64,000 bases of DNA from Alistipes sp. (GTDB lineage: Bacteria > Bacteroidota > Bacteroidia > Bacteroidales > Rikenellaceae), in the NCBI GenBank assembly GCA_017410165.1, contig JAFQRH010000009.1, forward strand, positions 1 to 64,000, in the 5' to 3' direction. Shown here one piece after another: positions 44,487 through 52,330 of the stretch (position 1 is its first letter; every line of letters starts with the position of its first letter). The position numbers were made by a program, and so were the translations under genes. The notes under the pieces were generated by a model, which did no database searches, had not been told where the DNA came from, and saw nothing but the letters and a program-made list of their open reading frames with translations.

Positions 44487-45704
44487 ATGATAAAGAGTAC
44501 ATTTTCAATTTTGTTCCTTGTTCGTAAGTCTCGACAAGGCAAAGGCGGAGAAACCGCTATCACTATGCGTATTACTGTAAACGGCAGATTTACAGAGATG
44601 AATACTTTGCGCAAAGTTCCATTGTCGCTCTGGGATCAGAAGAAGGAGCGTGCTGTGGGTAAAGGTCCTATCCCGATTGAGATTAACCGCCATCTCGAAT
44701 CGCTTCGAACACGAGCATACGAGATTCACAAAGAGTTGATTGAGCGCGATGGCTATGCTGACCCACTGACTATCAAGGAGTATTTGCAGGGCAAGCACAT
44801 CAGTCAAAAGATGTTTTACTCCACATTCGAGGAGCATAACGAGCGAATGGCACAGTTGGTTGGTATCGAGTTCGATGCGGTTACATTGAGCCGTTATAGG
44901 CTTTGTCTGCGCTATTTCAAGGAGATGATGTCCCGCAAGACCAAAGTTGCGGACTTTCCAATTAAGAACCTCAACGGTGAGATGATTCGTGATTTTGAGG
45001 CGTTCTTGAAGATTGAGAAGCGTGTGGCGCAAAATACTATGATTCGTTATATGAAGTGCCTGAAAAAGTGGTAAATCTCGCAATTGCTAACGGCTGGATA
45101 ACGGTCAATCCATTTGCGGGTATCAAGTTCTCGGAGAAAAAAGGTCGTCAAGGATTTTCTAACGATTGAGGAGGTAAATACCATGCGCACCAAGGAGTTC
45201 GGCATCGAAAGGCTTGATATCGTGCGCGATATCTTTATATTTTGCTGCTATACAGGCCTGACATTTATCGATGTCTATAATCTTCGTCCAGAGCATATTA
45301 CGGAAGATGCACACGGTCGTAAATGGATTCATAAACAACGACAAAAGACCGAAGTTGAGTTCTTTGTGCCGCTGTTGGAGTATCCGCTACAACTGATTGA
45401 GAAGTATCGCAACCACCCGATGTGTTGGGCAAACAAAACTGTTTTTCCAGTGTACGCCAATCAGAAGATGAATTCGTACTTGAAGGAGATTGCGGACTTT
45501 TGTGGCATTAAAAAGCACCTCACGATGCATACAGCCCGATATACATTTGCTACGACAATCACGCTGGCGAATAATGTAAAGTTGGAGAATGTATCGAAGA
45601 TGCTTGGTCATACGAATACCCGAATGACACTCCACTACGCCCACATTATGAACGAATCTCTCGCCCAAGAGATGAACAAAGTCGCTGCGATTATAGGGGA
45701 ATGA
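44487..45704 (+). pseudogene. Tyrosine recombinase (Bacteroidetes integrative-element integrase), frameshifted
   Basis: N-terminal part 44487-45074: arm-binding domain (STFSILFLVRKSRQGKGGETAI) and SAM-like core-binding domain. C-terminal part to 45704: catalytic domain with HTARYTFATT (H-x-x-R), LGHTNTRMTLHYAHI (H and nucleophile Tyr) and Lys in RQKTEVEF. The first Arg position reads CYTGLTFIDV with Thr, as is known for IntDOT-type enzymes that lack it. Both parts are in the same frame, but about 70 bases between them must be read one frame over (VVNLAIANGWITVNPFAGIKF). One base is missing at CTGAAAAAG (near 45066) and one is extra at AAAAAAGG (near 45140). A TAA at 45072 ends the product early. 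Homopolymer sequencing errors could mimic this. Confidence 0.85.
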
Positions 45705-45715
45705 CAAGGTTATAA

Positions 45716-45756
45716 AAAATCAGTTGGTTAGTGCGACTAACCAACTGATTTTATCT
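45716..45756. terminator. Bidirectional terminator
   Basis: A 16-bp perfect stem AAAATCAGTTGGTTAG/CTAACCAACTGATTTT between the converging integrase and TIGR02391 genes. Confidence 0.85.
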
Positions 45757-45818
45757 GTCAAATAATAAACTTTATCAACTACCTAATTGTAAATATAGCA
45801 TAATTACTCTATTGTATA

Positions 45819-46550
45819 TTAAGCCAATTCATTGTCCAGTTTATGCATGAGCATACTGGCAAAATGCAACTTTCTAATAGCGTCGGCTTTGGAAATAGTT
45901 TGATTGTTGTGGGCCTTGGGGTTTCTAATACCTTTCATTGCCCCTGAAAACATCTCCATATACCCTTGTTGAATATCTCTACCTGTTTCAGTAGATATAT
46001 CTCCAATTTTTATTATAGGGTTGTTAGGTGAGAAAGCAGACTGCATAAGCCTTGCACCATCTTTCTCTTCCAGGGCCCTTTCCTTGTATATAGTTTTGAC
46101 TCTCACATTTATTTCTTTGAATGCAGCTTCAACAGCATCTGCATAATGTCCAACATCAAAACGCTCTTTGGCTACAGATGCGATTTGAGGGTGGATATTA
46201 TCCCATATAGACGATGAATTATTATTACTATATCCATTTAGATAGGCAATAGTTGCAATAACTTCACCAAACAAATATGGGTTAATACCATTTTGAGGCG
46301 TAGATAATGGTTGCCCAAATTGATTCACAGAAATAAAATCAGGCATTTTAAGATTAGGTAATATTGTGTCTCTAAGCCTATCACTAAATACTTTATGTTC
46401 TACTGGAACCAAAGGTATCAATTTATACAACTCATTGTATAGCTCAGTGTAACTAATATTGTTGCTTTGAATGTGTTGCATATTGATCATATAACGGATA
46501 CGATCAATAATCTGTTTACAGATTTCTAATTGTGCTAAATATCTGTCCAT
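45819..46550 (-). CDS. TIGR02391 (Abi_Ymh) HEPN-domain protein
   Basis: A 243-residue protein whose C-terminal half matches the TIGR02391/Ymh family: IWDNIHPQIASVAKERF, HYADAVEAAFKEINVRVK, DGARLMQSAFSP and the HEPN ribonuclease motif RNPKAH (R209-H214, RX4H). HEPN proteins of this sort are RNases linked with abortive infection and toxin-antitoxin systems. The N-terminal 110 residues are not recognised and may sense or regulate. It is last in a minus-strand cassette; its ATG overlaps the GIY-YIG stop by one base. AT-rich, unlike the core genome. Confidence 0.82.
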   Translation of the reverse strand: MDRYLAQLEICKQIIDRIRYMINMQHIQSNNISYTELYNELYKLIPLVPVEHKVFSDRLRDTILPNLKMPDFISVNQFGQPLSTPQNGINPYLFGEVIATIAYLNGYSNNNSSSIWDNIHPQIASVAKERFDVGHYADAVEAAFKEINVRVKTIYKERALEEKDGARLMQSAFSPNNPIIKIGDISTETGRDIQQGYMEMFSGAMKGIRNPKAHNNQTISKADAIRKLHFASMLMHKLDNELA

Positions 46551-47377
46551 TACTCTAATTGTGTTCTATAAACCGAATCTAAAGTATTACCATCTTTGTC
46601 TTTCCACACGAGCCATCCGTTATTACTGCTGCCAATACAGAAGTCAGCTGCTGTACTTGGACTTGTAAATGTCTTATCAGAAGTCATAACAAGTTTATCG
46701 CCTTCCACTGCAGCGTACTCACTGACTAAGCTATTACGCTTGTCAGACCATTTAAGAGATGGCACAGAGGATTTAGCTATCACACTGCCCTTCAATACAG
46801 TAAAACCATTAGAGCTATAAAAACCTCTCGCATCGCAACCACGACCTTTGGTATAGAAGATATGCTCCGTCTTTGGTTGTGATACCTCGAAGATACTGCA
46901 GCCAATAAATGAGGCTAAAAACTTAACATCTTCAAAGAATTCATCCATTGAGTCTTGTTGATATTCGGGCAGGTTTGGTGCCTTGGGAGTCTGCTTATTA
47001 TCACTAAATACAAAAGTATTCGCTTTCTTTGCCTCAGCTATTGCCCTATATTCTAGATATTGTACATCGGCTTTGGTCATATCGGCATCTTTCGATACAA
47101 ATATAAGAGCCTTTTGCCAGAACGACTTCTTGCTATCGTGACCCTTTACTCGCTCGCGGAAATTCTCTGTTTCTCCGATATAGGCTTGCGGCTTCGTTGC
47201 TTCATCCTCGCCCAACAAAATGTAAAATGCAGGCTTCTGCAACTTCTCCTGCGTATTGAGATATGCAAGATTTGTGCGTGGCACAACAAACATCTGGCAA
47301 ATCTTATTGCTGATGAATGCATATTGAATTCCTTTGGGATCTCCGTCAATTAAGTATGTAGTTACTGTTTTGCCCAT
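46550..47377 (-). CDS. GIY-YIG nuclease with C-terminal DUF4357 domain
   Basis: A 275-residue protein. Residues 50-115 form a GIY-YIG endonuclease-like domain: FYILL (Tyr52), AYIGET (66-71), ENFRERVKGH with conserved Arg74/76, and the metal-binding Glu109 in QYLEYR. The C-terminal 90 residues end in the DUF4357 signature (STAADFCIGSSNNGWLVWKDKDG). Such GIY-YIG/DUF4357 proteins are common in defence and restriction islands, with no settled function. It overlaps the upstream HEPN-part ORF by 16 bases and the TIGR02391 gene by one base, so the three are co-translated. Confidence 0.82.
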   Translation of the reverse strand: MGKTVTTYLIDGDPKGIQYAFISNKICQMFVVPRTNLAYLNTQEKLQKPAFYILLGEDEATKPQAYIGETENFRERVKGHDSKKSFWQKALIFVSKDADMTKADVQYLEYRAIAEAKKANTFVFSDNKQTPKAPNLPEYQQDSMDEFFEDVKFLASFIGCSIFEVSQPKTEHIFYTKGRGCDARGFYSSNGFTVLKGSVIAKSSVPSLKWSDKRNSLVSEYAAVEGDKLVMTSDKTFTSPSTAADFCIGSSNNGWLVWKDKDGNTLDSVYRTQLE

Positions 47378-47826
47378 AGTTCCACGATGTGATCAATTTC
47401 TATCTTTGGCGAGTTACTTGTTGTTGCAACTTCGGAAAAAGAATAACTTTTTAGTATATTAGATATCTTTGAATTGCGTTTATCCGTAGGTAGTGAAAGT
47501 ATTGCTTGATCTGGGATATTGTATTGTTTGCAATGACATTTTATAACATTGCATGCGTATTTATCAATATCTATATTTGATATCAAATACCTATCAACGG
47601 TCTCAACGAATCTTTGTATACCTCGAATGAGAGATGCTACTTCCTTAAAAGTCGGACTCTTATGCTCCGAAAAGCTTTGTAGGGATTGTGTAATATCTAG
47701 ATTGCAGAATAATTCTTTGATTTTATCAGTATAACTCAATAATATTTTTTTATGTTCAGCTTCAATTTTATTGTCCGCTCCTGAGTGTGTTGTGTTATTC
47801 CTCCACTGTATAGCCAGACCTGTCAA
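47362..47826 (-). CDS. HEPN protein, C-terminal half (separate frame)
   Basis: The frame begins with a TTG at 47824-47826 and codes for 154 residues. Near its start stands LAIQWRNNTTHSGADNK, where RNNTTH is the RX4H motif of HEPN ribonucleases. The remainder is helical, and no named family was recognised. Upstream, the same frame reads IYKSL directly across the stop of the preceding ORF. If one AT unit were removed from an (AT)4 run at about 47838, the two ORFs would fuse into one protein of roughly 290 residues. Either a frameshift (real or phase-variable) or coupled two-subunit expression (TTGA overlap) could explain it. Confidence 0.6.
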   Translation of the reverse strand: MTGLAIQWRNNTTHSGADNKIEAEHKKILLSYTDKIKELFCNLDITQSLQSFSEHKSPTFKEVASLIRGIQRFVETVDRYLISNIDIDKYACNVIKCHCKQYNIPDQAILSLPTDKRNSKISNILKSYSFSEVATTSNSPKIEIDHIVELWAKQ

Positions 47827-48236
47827 GGACTTGTATATATATCGAATTCAACCTTATGTGTTATGGGTATTACATATTGTGTAAATGTTAATAGTTTCTC
47901 GTGAACAAACCTAGATATTCTTTTATCGTCTAATTTTCTAATAAAATTGTCATTATCAATCAATTTTGGGGACTGATTACATCCTGAAAAATATGAATCT
48001 AAGCAATCAATAGCCCAAGCTAGTGAGGAATTAAGTATATATTGTCTAGTTCTATCAACAGATGATTTCTTGTCCTTAGGATTCCAAGATGTGGAAAAAC
48101 TTGAAGGACATTTAACTTCATTGTTATCAATATAGTCTAATCCTATTAGAGCTGTAATCAAAAAATGATTTGCTTGGCCCATTAAACTCTTAAACTTTCT
48201 CCGTGATTTACTAATATTTAGAAATAACTCTGCCAT
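47823..48236 (-). CDS. HEPN protein, N-terminal half
   Basis: The ATG at 48234-48236 (MAELFLNISKSRRKFKSLMG) gives 137 residues, mostly helical (ANHFLITALIGLDYID, YILNSSLAWAIDCLDSYFSG), ending in VEFDIYTSP. It matches no family that I know, but as the front half of a HEPN protein it would carry the first helices of the domain. The start is 12 bases after the 3' end of a tRNA-like element on the same strand. The in-frame extension to 48281 would run back through that element and is not used. Confidence 0.6.
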   Translation of the reverse strand: MAELFLNISKSRRKFKSLMGQANHFLITALIGLDYIDNNEVKCPSSFSTSWNPKDKKSSVDRTRQYILNSSLAWAIDCLDSYFSGCNQSPKLIDNDNFIRKLDDKRISRFVHEKLLTFTQYVIPITHKVEFDIYTSP

Positions 48237-48248
48237 AATATTATTAGA

Positions 48249-48341
48249 GGATTTGATGGGAATTGCACCCACATCTCGCACTTTAAAGGCATAACAAATA
48301 TGCTTTGAAGGAGCGCGCCTTTACTATTAGACCACAAATCC
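48249..48341 (-). ncRNA. tRNA-like cloverleaf with enlarged anticodon domain
   Basis: On the minus strand a 93-base element folds with a perfect 7-bp acceptor (GGATTTG/CAAATCC), a 4-bp D-stem (GTCT/AGGC, 8-base loop) and a 5-bp T-stem with a 7-base loop (GTGGG-TGCAATT-CCCAT). In place of a normal anticodon arm is a longer arm: GCGC/GTGC, an internal loop, then AAAGCATA/TATG(C)CTTT with a five-base loop. The D-loop lacks the G18-G19 pair and the T-loop has G at 55, so it is not a standard tRNA. TATCTTTA at 48364-48371 may be its promoter. CCA not encoded. Confidence 0.55.
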
Positions 48342-48481
48342 CATTAATTTCAATAATGTGTCGTAAAGATATAAAAAAATCCCCAACGATCATCATTCTG
48401 AAACAATTTAATTCTTCTCATAATATGAAACTGGTTGTAGATTTATAGTACATGACGATTTGAAAGGGCAATGTAAAAATT

Positions 48482-49000
48482 ATTACTTCACCACAACAGC
48501 GAAAGTCACTCGACCCTCCTCGTTGTGCTTAAGGCGGAGGGAGCCACCGTGAAGGCGCACTATTTGGCGCGAAACGGCGAGGCCGATGCCTGAGCCGTCG
48601 GTTTTGGTGGTGAAGAATGGGTGAAGATATTTTCGGCAACCTCGGCAGGGATAGCCTTTCCGTTGTTGGTTATCTCGATTTGAATGCGCTCCTCCGCATC
48701 TATCGTTGAGCGGATGGTTATCTTGCAGTCACAATCCTGCGCCAAGAGTGCCTCAGTGGCGTTTTTCAGGAGATTGACCATCACCTGCGACATCAGCACA
48801 CGGTCGGCATAGAGCATCGTATCTGTGGGCTCGATGCCCGTCTCGACCTCGATACCCTCGTGCGGAATGAGCGACAGCGACTCTGCCACCAACTCCGAGA
48901 GGTAGAACGGGGCTTTCTGCGGTGCAGGGATACGTGTCGGCACGGAACGAGTCGACAGAGCGGAGTAGACGATGGCCTTCTCATTCATTTTATCTTCTAT
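48482..49000 (-). pseudogene. Remnant of a sensor histidine kinase (C-terminal ATPase part)
   Basis: Reading from about 48990: TRIPAPQKAPFYLSELVAESLSL, then the N-box QVMVNLLKNATEAL, then the G1 region. A one-base deletion near 48617 shifts the frame, after which FFTTKTDGSGIGLAVSRQIVRLHGGSLRL continues to the stop at 48482. The receiver, sensor and phospho-acceptor parts are missing. Codon use and GC content are those of the core genome, in contrast to the AT-rich DNA on both sides, so this seems a decayed native NtrY-like kinase gene within the island. Confidence 0.82.
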
Positions 49001-49117
49001 ATCATCGAACAACGCAAGACAATAAAAGGATACGCCAAGGACGAGATCTTCCAATAAATGACAACGGCGACTGCATTTCTGGTGATATTTTAGAATAAAT
49101 TGAACATCAGTCATAAC

Positions 49118-49161
49118 AAAACCTTTCGTTTTTGCATTATATTGTAACAACGAAAGGTTTT
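49118..49161. repeat. Perfect 13-bp inverted repeat at the HEPN promoter
   Basis: AAAACCTTTCGTT (49118-49130) and AACGAAAGGTTTT (49149-49161). It ends six bases before the TAACTTTG element of the next gene and covers its -33 region, so it may be an operator. A terminator role for the remnant upstream is also possible. Confidence 0.65.
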
Positions 49162-49167
49162 TATTAT

Positions 49168-49175
49168 TAACTTTG
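49168..49175 (+). promoter_or_regulatory. Promoter -7 element of the second HEPN gene
   Basis: TAACTTTG, 22 bases before the ATG. Confidence 0.6.
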
Positions 49176-49197
49176 AAAAACTAAAACTACAATTACT

Positions 49198-50034
49198 ATG
49201 GCTAAACCTCAAAAAGAATTCTACGGATACATAACTGAAAGCTCTACAAAAGGTAATTCCCTACTTGATTATACCGAATCTCCAGCTACTGCTTTCCTCA
49301 AGAGTGTTAATGAAGCTAAAAATGCATCAGTAGCATGCTTGCGTCAATTCAAGAAAAATAAGGAGGGAGAATATACTCAACCATCAATTAGGAGTATTCA
49401 ATTGATTAATGCCGGCTTGTTGGCAACTATAATGGGAAATTTCGAAACTTTTCAAAAATACCTATTTGCAGGTGTCTTTGAATATTCGATATACTTAAGA
49501 AAATTTGAATTAAAATCATTTTTTACTAAAATAAATACTAGTAATGGATCTAGTGCCAGCATAGATTTAGAAAGATTTGCAGCTTTTAGGGATAACCAAA
49601 CAGCTGTTGGACTTATATTAGCAGACAATCTTAAGAATTGGCAGTCGGCGCATTGTGTAAATTCTTATTTTAGAGCATTCGGATTACGTGATGCACATAA
49701 CCATCAGATTGATATTATATCTGCTGATACAAGAGAATCGCTATCTGTTTTATGGCAAATGCGACATTCAATAGTTCACACTGCAAGCACTATTAGTATT
49801 CCCGATGCACAGAAGGTCCCTAAATTGCATGGTTTCGGAGATAAAGTAATTGCGCTTGAACCTCAATTCATATCAGAAGTAGCGAGAAAATTCCATCCAA
49901 TTATCAAAGAAATAACTGATAATATTGGAGATTTGTTTAAAAATAATATGCGTATAGATCTTTCGGCTGACATAAAACATAAAATTGATAAATTATTCTT
50001 AGTTGATTCTACATATAAAGCATGGCTTAAATAA
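49198..50034 (+). CDS. HEPN-domain protein (RX4H motif), putative defence ribonuclease
   Basis: A 278-residue, largely helical protein. The motif RHSIVH (R189-H194) in LWQMRHSIVHTAS fits the RX4-6H catalytic motif of HEPN RNases and is followed by a final helical region, as in the RiboL-PSP-HEPN/MAE group. The N-terminal part (IQLINAGLLATIMGNFETFQKYLFAGVFE) is the first helical pair of the domain. Expression may be controlled through the inverted repeat overlapping its promoter. Surrounded by defence genes. No partner with a nucleotidyltransferase (MNT) domain is adjacent, so if it is a toxin its antitoxin is not obvious. Confidence 0.72.
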   Translation: MAKPQKEFYGYITESSTKGNSLLDYTESPATAFLKSVNEAKNASVACLRQFKKNKEGEYTQPSIRSIQLINAGLLATIMGNFETFQKYLFAGVFEYSIYLRKFELKSFFTKINTSNGSSASIDLERFAAFRDNQTAVGLILADNLKNWQSAHCVNSYFRAFGLRDAHNHQIDIISADTRESLSVLWQMRHSIVHTASTISIPDAQKVPKLHGFGDKVIALEPQFISEVARKFHPIIKEITDNIGDLFKNNMRIDLSADIKHKIDKLFLVDSTYKAWLK

Positions 50035-50066
50035 TTTTTACTATACATACAAGTTTTAACAATCTT

Positions 50067-50074
50067 TATATTTG
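50067..50074 (+). promoter_or_regulatory. Promoter -7 element of the gene at 50148
   Basis: TATATTTG in the gap after the HEPN gene, 73 bases before the next ATG. Confidence 0.4.
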
Positions 50075-50147
50075 GATAATAGATTCTTACTATTGGTGAT
50101 ACTAGCATGTGATTACCAAGTTTATAAGAACTTAAATATAAGACGAC

Positions 50148-50474
50148 ATGAACGACAGAATATACACATTCCATTCGATTGAGAATCAGGATAATGCAGA
50201 GGTGGCAAAATATACCACTTTGTATGTAATGAAGTTGCCAGCATTGAATGATCTTGTACAATTTATATGGGACGGTTGTCATCGAAGACCTACTGAAATT
50301 ACAGAAGCTACGCTTGATGATGCTTTTGATTGCGTAATTTATCGAGACCAAGCTCGCATATACGCAAGTGGCTTATCCAAAGATGACAAGAAACACCAAT
50401 CAGATTCGGTGGAGGCCGAATGGAAAGCTCTCAGAGATTGTTTTAAGTCTAGTCTAAAAGTTAAAGACGAGTAG
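50148..50474 (+). CDS. Small protein of unknown function
   Basis: 108 residues, acidic, no signal peptide or membrane span. It has no motif I recognise. The sequence MNDRIYTFHSIENQDNAEVAKY and the C-terminal VEAEWKALRDCFKSSL look like a small alpha/beta protein. It lies 113 bases downstream of the HEPN gene with its own possible promoter and is followed by a strong terminator, which supports it being a real gene. It could be a partner or antitoxin of the HEPN protein, but nothing in it shows that. Confidence 0.55.
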   Translation: MNDRIYTFHSIENQDNAEVAKYTTLYVMKLPALNDLVQFIWDGCHRRPTEITEATLDDAFDCVIYRDQARIYASGLSKDDKKHQSDSVEAEWKALRDCFKSSLKVKDE

Positions 50475-50504
50475 AGTTCAATATCGAGTTATTCATTCTT
50501 TTAG

Positions 50505-50543
50505 ACACGGTTGAGGCGTTCCTGCCTCAACCGTGTGCTTTTA
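50505..50543 (+). terminator. Terminator after the gene at 50148
   Basis: Stem ACACGGTTGAGGC/GCCTCAACCGTGT, 13 bp, six-base loop, followed by CTTTTAA. Confidence 0.85.
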
Positions 50544-50632
50544 ATGCGAAAGTTTAAGTATATAACTTTGGGGATAACATCCCCACGCCAACTACAGCGA
50601 TATAGTCGGCATTTTGTGTCTGATATTTATCA

Positions 50633-51187
50633 TCAATCCAAACTTTCGCATTCGCAAGATATCAGGAATTGAGTATGGATGGTAGGCACTAAGGCTATGC
50701 AGAGCAAAGCAGATATCGAGGCCTTTGAACTTATGCTGTCAATATAGTCCGGTCGTACATATCCCTGCTCGTACAGTCTATGAATCACTAAAAGTACTTT
50801 GGCGAAGCTGGAACCATAGTATTCATCCTCGGGTAATGCTCTCACCGCATCCTCCTCATTCGCTACAAAGCGTATATTTCTCTCAACCTCGATGCCCTCA
50901 CCTGGCTCTCCCTTCGACAGTTTGCTCTTTACCTTGTTGCGTGTTGTAATAACGCAATCACACATCTTCTGCGAAACCTTACACAGCAACGCATTCACCT
51001 GCTCAATGCACTCAACCTCCCTAACCGCATTGGCAAACATTACATCCAAGATATCCTTGCGCTCGTTGATAAGTGCAACTAAATAAGCACCCTTCTCGTC
51101 GGAGAAATTAACATCCGTTGCATTGTTGGTAATTGCCAGAATCTCTTTCTCAATTTTCTCTACTTGCTCTTTGTAGAACGGAATCAT
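50633..51187 (-). CDS. Protein of unknown function, helical
   Basis: A 184-residue protein, predicted mostly helical with a coiled-coil N-terminus (YKEQVEKIEKEILAI) and a Lys-rich central loop (RNKVKSKLSKGEPGEGIEVERN). No family recognised. GC content is nearer that of the core than of the neighbouring defence genes. It stands alone on the minus strand between a plus-strand terminator and an empty region. Confidence 0.5.
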   Translation of the reverse strand: MIPFYKEQVEKIEKEILAITNNATDVNFSDEKGAYLVALINERKDILDVMFANAVREVECIEQVNALLCKVSQKMCDCVITTRNKVKSKLSKGEPGEGIEVERNIRFVANEEDAVRALPEDEYYGSSFAKVLLVIHRLYEQGYVRPDYIDSISSKASISALLCIALVPTIHTQFLISCECESLD

Positions 51188-51754
51188 CGTAGCATTTGTA
51201 TCAATGTTTTTTTGTTTTTATGGCTGGGTGTTATGCCCAACCGGATTTGTAATCGATTATCACTTGAAGAGTAGTGAGTGTTTCGAGAAAAGGTTTGAAG
51301 AGAGCCGGGGATGGAAGATTTTGGTCTTCGCTGATATGAGCATAGAATGCGTTATTTTCAGCAAATTGCTTGTACATCAATTTGCTGAAATCTACAATGA
51401 GTATAATAATATAGTATAAGACAGTAATACATACACTAATACTTTTTTCTTTGTAGCAAAGAAAAAAGATATTCAAAAAAGAAACAAAAGGATTGGGGGC
51501 ATCCGCCTGCGGCGTCTGATCTGTTTTTAGAAAACAAAGAGATGCTGGGAGTAGAAGGGATTAAAGGGAACATATATAGGAGACCTATTTCCTCAGTATA
51601 TCAAAAAACAAAAATAATAATATTTCTATATATACCACCACATCGACACACAACCATTCGAATCCCATCTCGCCGACTGCCCGCCTCGCTAGTAACATTT
51701 GTTCTCTTACTAATATTTTTTGCATGCACATTATGCCATTTTGGTAAAAATAAT
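51188..51754. other. Intergenic, about 570 bases, no convincing gene
   Basis: AT-rich. Open frames on both strands overlap one another here (51204-51476), and a 73-codon frame at 51542 has a basic, low-information product; I see no family match or gene signals for any of them. Confidence 0.5.
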
Positions 51755-51762
51755 TACCTTTG
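51755..51762 (+). promoter_or_regulatory. Promoter -7 element of the lipoprotein gene at 51797
   Basis: TACCTTTG, 34 bases before the ATG. Confidence 0.6.
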
Positions 51763-51796
51763 AGCAGTATTAACTTAATAATAAGTATTTTGCGTT

Positions 51797-52294
51797 ATGA
51801 AGATTATTAAAATTTTGTTTGCCTTTTGTGGCGCAGTACTACTAAATGGGTGCGCAGCAACATTGCTGCCAGTCTCAGTAACTAAAAATTCAGGACTAAG
51901 CGAATATAAGTATGTTTATATTACCCCGACCTCAGGCATTACATCAACGACAGGAGGTGTGTATGGTGGATCATACGGCGTATATGGGTCAACACAAACC
52001 AAAAGCATATACCCGAGTGACATTATTGCAGGAATAATGATAAAGAAAGGTTTCACCCAAGTTCCAAATATCACTCCAGAAATTGCCACTCAAACATTAA
52101 TTATTAATTACGGAGAAAGTGGTAGACGCAATGTCGGTCTAGGATACACAATTGAGGTTACGCTTCAATTTCTTTCTGCTAAAACACACGAAATTGTATG
52201 TATCTCAACAGCAGAAGGTCAAGGTGCGACAGAAGCTGATGACATTCGAATAGCTATTAATAGAGCTTTAGACGAGGTATTTCCATCAAAATAA
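51797..52294 (+). CDS. Small lipoprotein of unknown function
   Basis: 165 residues with a type II signal peptide (lipobox LLNGC). The mature protein has a Gly/Tyr/Ser-rich loop (TGGVYGGSYGVYGST) followed by a beta-alpha region (LIINYGESGRRNVGLGYTIEVTLQFL) and an amphipathic C-terminal helix (IAINRALDEVF). The arrangement recalls DUF4136-like lipoproteins, which are common in Bacteroidetes, but this is a loose resemblance. Complete unit with promoter and hairpin terminator, located between defence genes. Confidence 0.65.
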   Translation: MKIIKILFAFCGAVLLNGCAATLLPVSVTKNSGLSEYKYVYITPTSGITSTTGGVYGGSYGVYGSTQTKSIYPSDIIAGIMIKKGFTQVPNITPEIATQTLIINYGESGRRNVGLGYTIEVTLQFLSAKTHEIVCISTAEGQGATEADDIRIAINRALDEVFPSK

Positions 52295-52301
52295 CAATAA
52301 A

Positions 52302-52330
52302 GGCCGGCAATATTTGCTGGTCTTTATTAC
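52302..52330 (+). terminator. Terminator between convergent genes
   Basis: AAGGCCGGC/GCTGGTCTT stem with two G-T pairs and an AATATTT loop, followed by a T-rich stretch. Confidence 0.6.

Noticed and set aside
48249..48341. Calling the tRNA-like element an ordinary tRNA-Gln (UUG in the apical loop)
   Set aside because: The apical stem is displaced and extended, position 37 would be T, and the D-loop GG and T55 needed for the elbow are missing.
51204..51763. Small frames at 51204-51419 (+), 51231-51476 (-) and 51542-51763 (+)
   Set aside because: The first two overlap on opposite strands, none has a convincing promoter or family features, and composition is that of AT-rich intergenic DNA.
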